This document shows positions 8,361-14,622 of a stretch of 14,622 nucleotides of DNA, in pieces (within the stretch, counting starts at the first letter, position 1; every line of letters starts with the position of its first letter). The notes beneath the pieces are model-generated. The model was given only the letters and a program-made list of their open reading frames with translations, was not told the origin of the DNA and ran no database searches. The position numbers and the translations under genes were made by a program. The stretch spans positions 1 to 14,622 of the forward strand of contig JANBPT010001098.1 in assembly GCA_027575765.1 (NCBI GenBank), given 5' to 3'. Source of the stretch: Tieghemiomyces parasiticus. Lineage: Eukaryota; Kickxellomycota; Dimargaritomycetes; Dimargaritales; Dimargaritaceae.

Positions 8361-9750
8361 TATAGGCCCTGGACCAACGGCCAGGGTGGTCAAATGTTAA
8401 TTTTACAAGGGCTTAGAATCAAAAGACGGCCCGTGATCCACCAAGTCTTATGGCTAGTGGTAGCGAGAAATTCCTTCTACCCATGGAAGCCAGGCACTCG
8501 TTTAGCCACGTTCGGTGTTACCTTAGCCAGGGTGGAACGGTTGATCCACGGTCAGAAAGGTTAGGAGCCCCCAGGTACGTATCCATGGTGTGCACAACGT
8601 CGAAAGCGGTGAGCTCTTAGCGAAAGGCGGATGCAGGATTAGAAGACCCAAACGGGCGCTGTTTGGATGTGGAGAACGTCTCTGGCAGCGTTGGTATAAA
8701 AGTACCTTGTTACAAATACGAGCGATCAGCGCGGCCAGCGACTTCCAAGTCCACGAGGCCATCCCTGCATGCACCTCCCAACAGATATAGCGTTCTTCGC
8801 CACCGCCCGCCCTTTCGTTCCCACTGCCAATGGGCTTGGCCTAACACCTGTGATCCAGTGTCCGCTCTCCATGGTCCCTCGTGACTTCGGAAGAAGGGAT
8901 ACCTTGTCCTACGCCCGAACCCTACCCTAATCCGAAACTTACGCTCGCACAGATCCAAGCGGCCCGCTACAAATTGGGGGTGAGGAGAGGAAGGAACGTA
9001 CGATGTGTCAAGGATTAGGCACTCGAGGGTGAAGTTGAGTCGCAGCCGCAGTTAGCCGTGCCTCTCCTGTATCAACAACCATTTTCGACCTTCTCCCCCC
9101 AACAATTAATTTAAGTGGGTCCTGGTACGAGCCCATTCGGTGTCTTGATTCCGAAGCCATACAATCCGGCAAACAGCCCCCGTAATCCGGTGCTAATGCC
9201 GAGTCGATCTATAATCCACCCCTGGCTCTGACCCGGCGGCACGTATGGTGCAAACCAAAAGATCCTTACCTGAAAAGGCTCGCAGTACCCTCCCCTCCCC
9301 CAGCCGAGTCTAGAATCTGGCTAATTAGGCTGCAGCCGCCATACAGGCTATGTGAAGCTACAGATAACTTGACCAGCAAGCCCTGGCCCTTACTCATCCC
9401 CGCTGCAACGCAAGCTTTATCCAAGCACTCTACAGCCCACCGCGTGCCCTACACAAGTCCGAGTGTGGATGCTGAAGACTGCAGCCAGCACGCGGTACCC
9501 CGAGTGGGCCATGTCCAATGATTATGGTTTCGACCGCACCCAGCATCCCCGGTCACTCTACTATTCGCATCGGATGGATCGTACTCCTTGCCCCTTTATT
9601 TTGGTGGGACCCAGCCCTTGATCCCCACCCTCCGTCATAGACAGCACCGCGAGAGGATAACGGAGGTTAGCCTGCGACATCGGCAACAGTGATGTCGACA
9701 ACGGCCCCTTTCATTTGCTTGCATCTTTTTATTACTCGGCTACATGCTGT

Positions 9751-9760
9751 CCCCCCCCCC
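9751..9760 (+). repeat. C10 homopolymer
   Basis: Ten consecutive C on the + strand. It is matched by a second C10 tract exactly 220 bp downstream, but the flanks of the two are unrelated. Likely length-variable. Confidence 0.9.
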
Positions 9761-9970
9761 AATATGGCCTAGGAAGGCACTATTGGCACCCCCTAGACCA
9801 TGACTTTCGGCTGAGCCGTCTCCCTCCCGATCCTTCCCCTTCGAAGTAATCAATGATTTTGCTAAGGAGATCACCGTTAAAGGGCCTGGTCTGTGTCCCT
9901 TAGGTTGACAGATAGGCTGAATTACCCCCACCCTCACTCATTCAGTGTTCTCGTATTATTGGCTATTGCG

Positions 9971-9980
9971 CCCCCCCCCC
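9971..9980 (+). repeat. C10 homopolymer (second)
   Basis: Ten consecutive C on the + strand, the second of the longest C-runs in the window. Its flanks differ from the first, so this is not a duplicated segment. Confidence 0.9.
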
Positions 9981-12900
9981 TGAACTACCCAAGTCACATT
10001 GGATGGCCGCTCGTGTAATGGATTGGTTGAATGGTTGGACACATGGCCCCCCCTGATTGACCCATATAGGCTGTCGAGTGGCGAATTATTGACTCCGCTT
10101 GACAGGTTCTGCTGACCCTGAGCAAAAGGACTTTCACCTAGATGGTCCAATCTCTGGCGGTCGACCCCCTCTCACTCTACCTCCTTAAAAACCCGCATCT
10201 CCAGGGAAAGGGTGGGAGTAGATCATGTTCGCTCTGACCCCCCCAACAGATGACATTGCCCCATATCACGGATAGCGACTCACGCAATAATCGAGACTGA
10301 CAACTGGTTCTCTACAATCCTCAGGTTTTTTAACGGGCCTCTCGCCGGTTATCCGTTGCCTCACGATCGACTGGTGTCCTCCAACCATCTACTGGGCTCT
10401 CCTCTTCTCCGCCACCGGTGATCCACAGGAGAGTGCCTTGGGTGCTCCTCCACAAACGAGACTGTCTGACGCTCTGATTACCACTCCGGAAGATTACCCG
10501 TACTGGTTAGTAATTCGACGAAGGTGGCGAACGTGAAGGGCGGGATGGCATGAAGCCGAAGACAAGGCTAGACTTCACCCATTTTCCCAGACCAACTGTA
10601 GCGAGCACCTATACCCTCTGCCACCTCTTCTTTGGGAATCAGGACCAGGTCGAGGTATTGATAACTCAGAACATGCAACGTAAGGCGAGGAGTGTAAACG
10701 AACCGCGATCACCACCCTAACCGTTTTGACGGTGCTTGAACCGATGGATCCACCGCAGTTCCAACCATGGGTATCGCGAGTGCGGCGATCACAACCAGTC
10801 TTAATGATATCTTCACGAACCAGGGCCCCTCTGACCCGTAACCCCCAGGTCCGTATATCCCCCCACCACTACCCTTCACTGGCCGATGCCAAGTCGAGCA
10901 GTGGGATGAAGGTCGCATCCAGGGTTCAACCCAATCACGCCAATAGTTAGGTGGGTGAATAGTACAAGGCGGAGGGTGTAGGTGAAGGAAAAAGGGCGGG
11001 ACGGTGTAGCGCAGGTGTTCAGGGAAAATGAGGGTGGGTTGATCATCCATAGTCCCTCGCACCTTGATAGGGCTCAGAAACTGGTGGCGCTAAAAGATCA
11101 CCCGACCTTCGCCTTTACAACGGCAGTGTCGCATCCCCCACTCCCTCCCTTCCCTACCTTTTGACGATTTACGAATTTAGGAATCATCGTACTTATCATT
11201 TACCCCATTTCTACCAATAACCTCGGGAGTTCAGGCATACTCACAAGAGGCATTACAAAAGTGCGGAGGCCTGATCCCCACTAGCTCTGCAGAGCAAGAG
11301 ATAACTTCGGGCCGATTGTTAGTGGAGTGAGAGTAGGCTACCTGACGTCTACATCGGCTTAATCTTGGCCCCCCTATTAATGCAAAGGCCTCTCCGTACA
11401 AAGTCTTCGTCGCTGACTAACCGATTGGTTTCAACGTAATAGCTTGGTAGAATTAGGGGCTTGGCATCACAGTACCATGCCGGGCACCGTCGGCAACGCA
11501 ACAGCGCCTCCATGGATCAAACAGCCAGGAGGATTTTTGGCTGGGAGAAGAATCATGCCCTGATCCGTGGAAGTAAAGCCGCAGCAATGGTTTCAGTTTC
11601 GACTCCAACGCGGAGGGGGAGGGGGGACATCCGTGGTGGGGCTGGTTTCGCCCTTGTTGCAGCCAAGGCTATTGACTAGCCTCCGACTTAAGAAGGGAAC
11701 GAGGCGATGGGGAGGTATCAGGATCCCAATCGGCCGAGGAATTTCCTCCTTCGCTCTGGTGAGGTTTTACCTGCCCACTGGCGATTTATTCTCCGCACCC
11801 CGCCCCCGCCCCCTCTCCCTTTTGACCCATGGCCGGGTACTAGGATGGCAGTGCTCTCTTAGGGCGAGTTAAGGGGTTGAAACCTGAAGGTACGTCACTC
11901 TCCAACTTATGAGGGCCGATATTGATCCCGGGAACCCTATTGTAGCAATAGCGAGCCCTTTCCCCCGCCGAATCTCGCACGTCGGATACGCCGATGTTGG
12001 GCGTTGGAACAGGTGTCCTCGTGGGATGCGCTCCCCCGCCCACTACGGCGAGAGATTGGGCGAGGTGTCAAGGAGTGACGGGTCATTCGTCGTACCGCCC
12101 TCGCCGCGTAACTGCATTTGCCACTTGGATCCTGTCTACCCTTACACGTCCCATCAGCTTGTCAAGAAAACGTCTGTAGCTTCTCTGGTACTTCGTTCTA
12201 TTCAGTACGAAGCGTAACACATGATTAGACTGGTTCAAGGCGACTCCACCAGCATCGCTAGACCGCGTCTTCATTCCCCCCCTCCCACCGGGCCTATTTC
12301 TCACTTGCACCCTCAAGCCCTGAGGGTTGATCCCCTCCTGGTTAAACATGCAAGATATTAGGTCCTCCCCGCCATGTCTGCCTGATCTTGGGGGCTTCCG
12401 ATGTCTTGTCTTTTCCAGTAGCTTAATCCGTGAATTGTGCCTTGTTATTCCCTTCCGACACCACCCCGACGTCTGCCCTGGGTTTGATCCCTTCTCACCC
12501 TCGCTGTTTAATTACGCTCGGCCGGCTCCCTTTAGATCAATTCATCCGTCGTCAGCGCTGCAATTTTATTTCCTACAAGTGGGTGGACCAAATGCTAAAC
12601 GTCCGACTCGACCACTCACCAATATGAATACTGCTAAACCCTATCCCTACTCTCCCCTTCCAGGTGCACGTTTGTTAATCAGGAGTGGGAGCGGATTCTT
12701 CATTCACCGATAGATTAGCTGCGACTTTCACAAATCGGTCCTTGCGGCGACCCACCGACCATCCGCTCGTTCTTCTCCGCCTCGTAGGATAGGCCATTGT
12801 CCTGCTAACTCGCTCCGCCCTTTGTCGGTCGAGTCATCCTGATCACACAAGCTCGCTGCCCAGCATCTCTGCGTACATCAGGGTCTAGCTGACCACCTTG

Positions 12901-13629
12901 AGTCCTCTTGATCCGAAACTCACTCGGGCTGCTACAGCGGCACTGGGTTAGTCCCCCCCCAGACTAGGCAAAGAGTATCGGAAGCCCAGCCCATTCGACA
13001 GGTGAGGTACAACCCTCCCTCATTCCTCTTCCGACACTCGCCGTTGCACACGCACGTCTACGCGGAACCAGCCGTACTTTTCACCACCCAACTGCATCGC
13101 CCGCTGGTCTCGTGCGCGTGACTACGTTTTGGCCAGCCAACCAATCCCCTATTGTCGACCCCACCGTACCACCTTCCCCTCAAAGACCCGTGGCGCGCTC
13201 TCTCGCTAGCCCCCTCCCCCTCTTCCAACCCACCCGCCCAAATGGTGGCCCCTTTTCACCCCCCCCCAGCCTTTCAACGTCATCATTTATTGGCGATCAC
13301 TAGCGAATTAAACCTCGAGTACACTTACTTTCCCTCTCCGCACTACAAGGCCGATCCACCTGCTCCTTCTACCCGGTCGTACTCCCCGATGCACTCCACC
13401 CTTCTTTCATGGAGGGCCTCCCTGTGCCCGTCTTTCATTTAAGTTTTTTGGGGTGCCCTGATGAGCTACATCGCCTCCAGCCCTCTTTTGTCATGTTTAT
13501 ACACAGTCGTCCTACTCCCGTATCCAACATACTTTTCGCCGCCCTCTTTTTCCATGCCATCCATCTGCCCCTCCCACCCTACAAAAACACTTGTTGAAAT
13601 ACCACTGCGGCGATCTGGAAGCTGTCATC

Positions 13630-13637
13630 TATATAAA
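13630..13637 (+). promoter_or_regulatory. TATA-box candidate TATATAAA
   Basis: TATATAAATA lies in a CT-rich setting on the sense strand of the right-hand gene. It is about 690 bp from the ATG at 14329, which would imply a long or intron-containing 5' UTR, so it may serve another start or be fortuitous. Confidence 0.35.
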
Positions 13638-13762
13638 TACCCTAGAGCCCACCCCCTCCCATCCGAGCTCAATTCATACCCACCCTTGTGTCCACCATCT
13701 ACCTCCTTGTCAGATTTCATATCTTGTCCACTTGTGGCAATTATTCACCCATATCCTGTTGC

Positions 13763-13780
13763 TATATATATATATATATA
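13763..13780. repeat. (TA)9 microsatellite
   Basis: Nine uninterrupted TA units about 550 bp upstream of the right-hand ATG. Its DNA melts easily and is probably length-variable. Confidence 0.95.
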
Positions 13781-14328
13781 ACTTGTCAATTACATGTCCA
13801 CTTTCTCGCTACAGCTTGACATTTCTATTGCCTGGCCCATTCCACCTTAGCCCGCCTCCTCTTGCCACCACCGGCTTTAATCGTATTTCAGCCGCTTATG
13901 ACCTGCGTTTCATAACTTTCGACGTGGTTTCAAGTTAACCGCCCCAACCCTAAGTACTGTGCCTTCTCCATATGTGTGGCATACCCTTGCGCCCACCGGT
14001 TTAGCACCTCTCATCCACTTTATTGCTCGTTTTTCAAGCCCACCACTTTTTGCAAAGCGTATCAGAGCTACCATTCATTCTTGAACTATTTGACCTGCCA
14101 CTACGTTTGAATAACTCGGACCACACTCACAGTCTTTTCACTCTGCCTGTACCGTACCCTGGTCGTTCAGTAGTGCTATGGTACCCAGACAGTGTGCCTA
14201 GTGTTTCCATCGGTCACTCCTGAGCCCACACTTGGTCTCCTCCTTCCCTCATCATAACCCGTTTCCTGGGATCGTCCTTCATTAGGGCCACCAATATCTG
14301 CCCCGTTCCCCTAGAATACCCGACCATA

Positions 14329-14622
14329 ATGGCCGCCATCTTCCGACCTCCATACACTCACCGCCGCAAGGGCATACCGACGCGCAGTCCGCACAAGGAC
14401 GACTCGGTGACTTCTATGGACGTCACCTTTAAGCTTCCGCTCCTTCCTGGTCACCTCTCCGGTTTTGAGACGTTCCCCGGTAACAGTGCGGCTCCGTCGC
14501 CTTGGTTGCTGGCAGGATCCTGGCCCGTACGATCCGCCGGGTTGACCATTCCCTCCCCGCGTCACAACACCCCCGGCCGGTCCGTTTCGGCCACCACCAG
14601 TCCCGTTGTCTCTGCGAAGGCT
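14329..14622 (+). CDS. 5' end of an unrecognised gene (partial, runs off window)
   Basis: ATG at 14329 has a good eukaryotic context (A at -3, G at +4), and the frame stays open for 98 codons to the window edge. The same frame is open back to a TGA at 14221 with no earlier ATG, so this start is the natural choice. The peptide begins MAAIFRPPYTHRRKGIPTR, has a more hydrophobic stretch around 34-70, then becomes Ser/Thr/Pro-rich. Third codon positions are mostly C or G, as in the long exon of the FHA gene. No signal peptide or known domain is visible, so the product cannot be named. It is divergent from the FHA gene across 10.4 kb. Confidence 0.6.
   Translation, partial: MAAIFRPPYTHRRKGIPTRSPHKDDSVTSMDVTFKLPLLPGHLSGFETFPGNSAAPSPWLLAGSWPVRSAGLTIPSPRHNTPGRSVSATTSPVVSAKA

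Larger units (their letters stand above)
8361..13100. other. About 4.7 kb without a supportable gene, rich in + strand C-runs
   Basis: No frame exceeds about 130 codons and none is recognisable. Poly(C) runs of 7-10 occur at 9751-9760, 9971-9980, 10047-10053, 10238-10244, 12276-12282 and 12953-12960, all on the + strand. A small inverted repeat (CCCTGG / CCAGGG, 8-base loop) lies at 8367-8386. Nothing else was seen. Confidence 0.4.
13101..14328 (+). other. CT-rich 5' flank of the right-hand gene
   Basis: The + strand is strongly pyrimidine-rich, with many C2-5 and CT runs and a C9 at 13259-13267. This matches the CT-rich sense-strand flank upstream of the FHA gene. It contains a TATA-like element at 13630 and a (TA)9 run at 13763. 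Short frames here are Pro/Ser/Leu-rich because of the composition and are not supported. An upstream non-coding or coding exon of the right gene may be present but I cannot place it. Confidence 0.45.

Noticed and set aside
8367..8386. Small hairpin CCCTGG-N8-CCAGGG as a terminator or RNA element
   Set aside because: A six-base stem is common by chance and nothing adjacent gives it meaning.
10900..10945. GGGTTCAACCC, resembling a tRNA T-loop
   Set aside because: The T-stem does not pair and no acceptor, D or anticodon arms are present; other TTCGA-like sites in the window also fail.
10709..11062. 117-codon minus-strand frame with one hydrophobic segment
   Set aside because: Chance length and a composition-driven Pro-rich start; one hydrophobic stretch is not enough.

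Overview
The window reads as eukaryotic nuclear DNA, most likely from a fungus. GC content is roughly half. The genes contain spliceosomal introns (GT...AG, one only 58 bp with a TACTAAGC-like branch point), and the proteins have long Ser/Thr/Pro-rich disordered stretches. The exact lineage cannot be fixed from sequence alone. No tRNA, rRNA, CRISPR array or recognisable transposon was seen.

Layout: (1) positions 1-385, + strand, the 3' end of an unrecognised gene whose final reading frame appears only after removing a 58-bp intron. (2) 386-861, a convergent intergenic spacer. (3) 862-3945, - strand, a three-exon gene for an FHA-domain protein of about 841 residues. Its FHA domain is split by two introns. 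The rest is a long disordered tail with a four-copy 15-residue tandem repeat (45-bp DNA unit), each copy carrying one Ser-Pro and one Ser-Gln. (4) 3946-14328, about 10.4 kb with no gene I can support. The reading frames here are no longer than chance predicts. It holds strand-asymmetric tracts: G/A-rich on + near the FHA gene, a G-rich block at 7.88-7.93 kb, then C-run-rich and CT-rich sequence to the right. (5) 14329-14622, + strand, the 5' end of another unrecognised gene, running off the window edge.

The FHA gene and the right-hand gene are transcribed away from each other, with the 10.4-kb gap between their starts. Each has a pyrimidine-rich sense-strand 5' flank. The clearest biological idea is that the FHA protein may be a phospho-regulated adaptor: an N-terminal phosphothreonine-binding module joined to a dense S/TQ and SP cluster, as in some DNA-damage checkpoint proteins. 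That is inference. An SLMAP/Far9-like or wholly different role is equally open.
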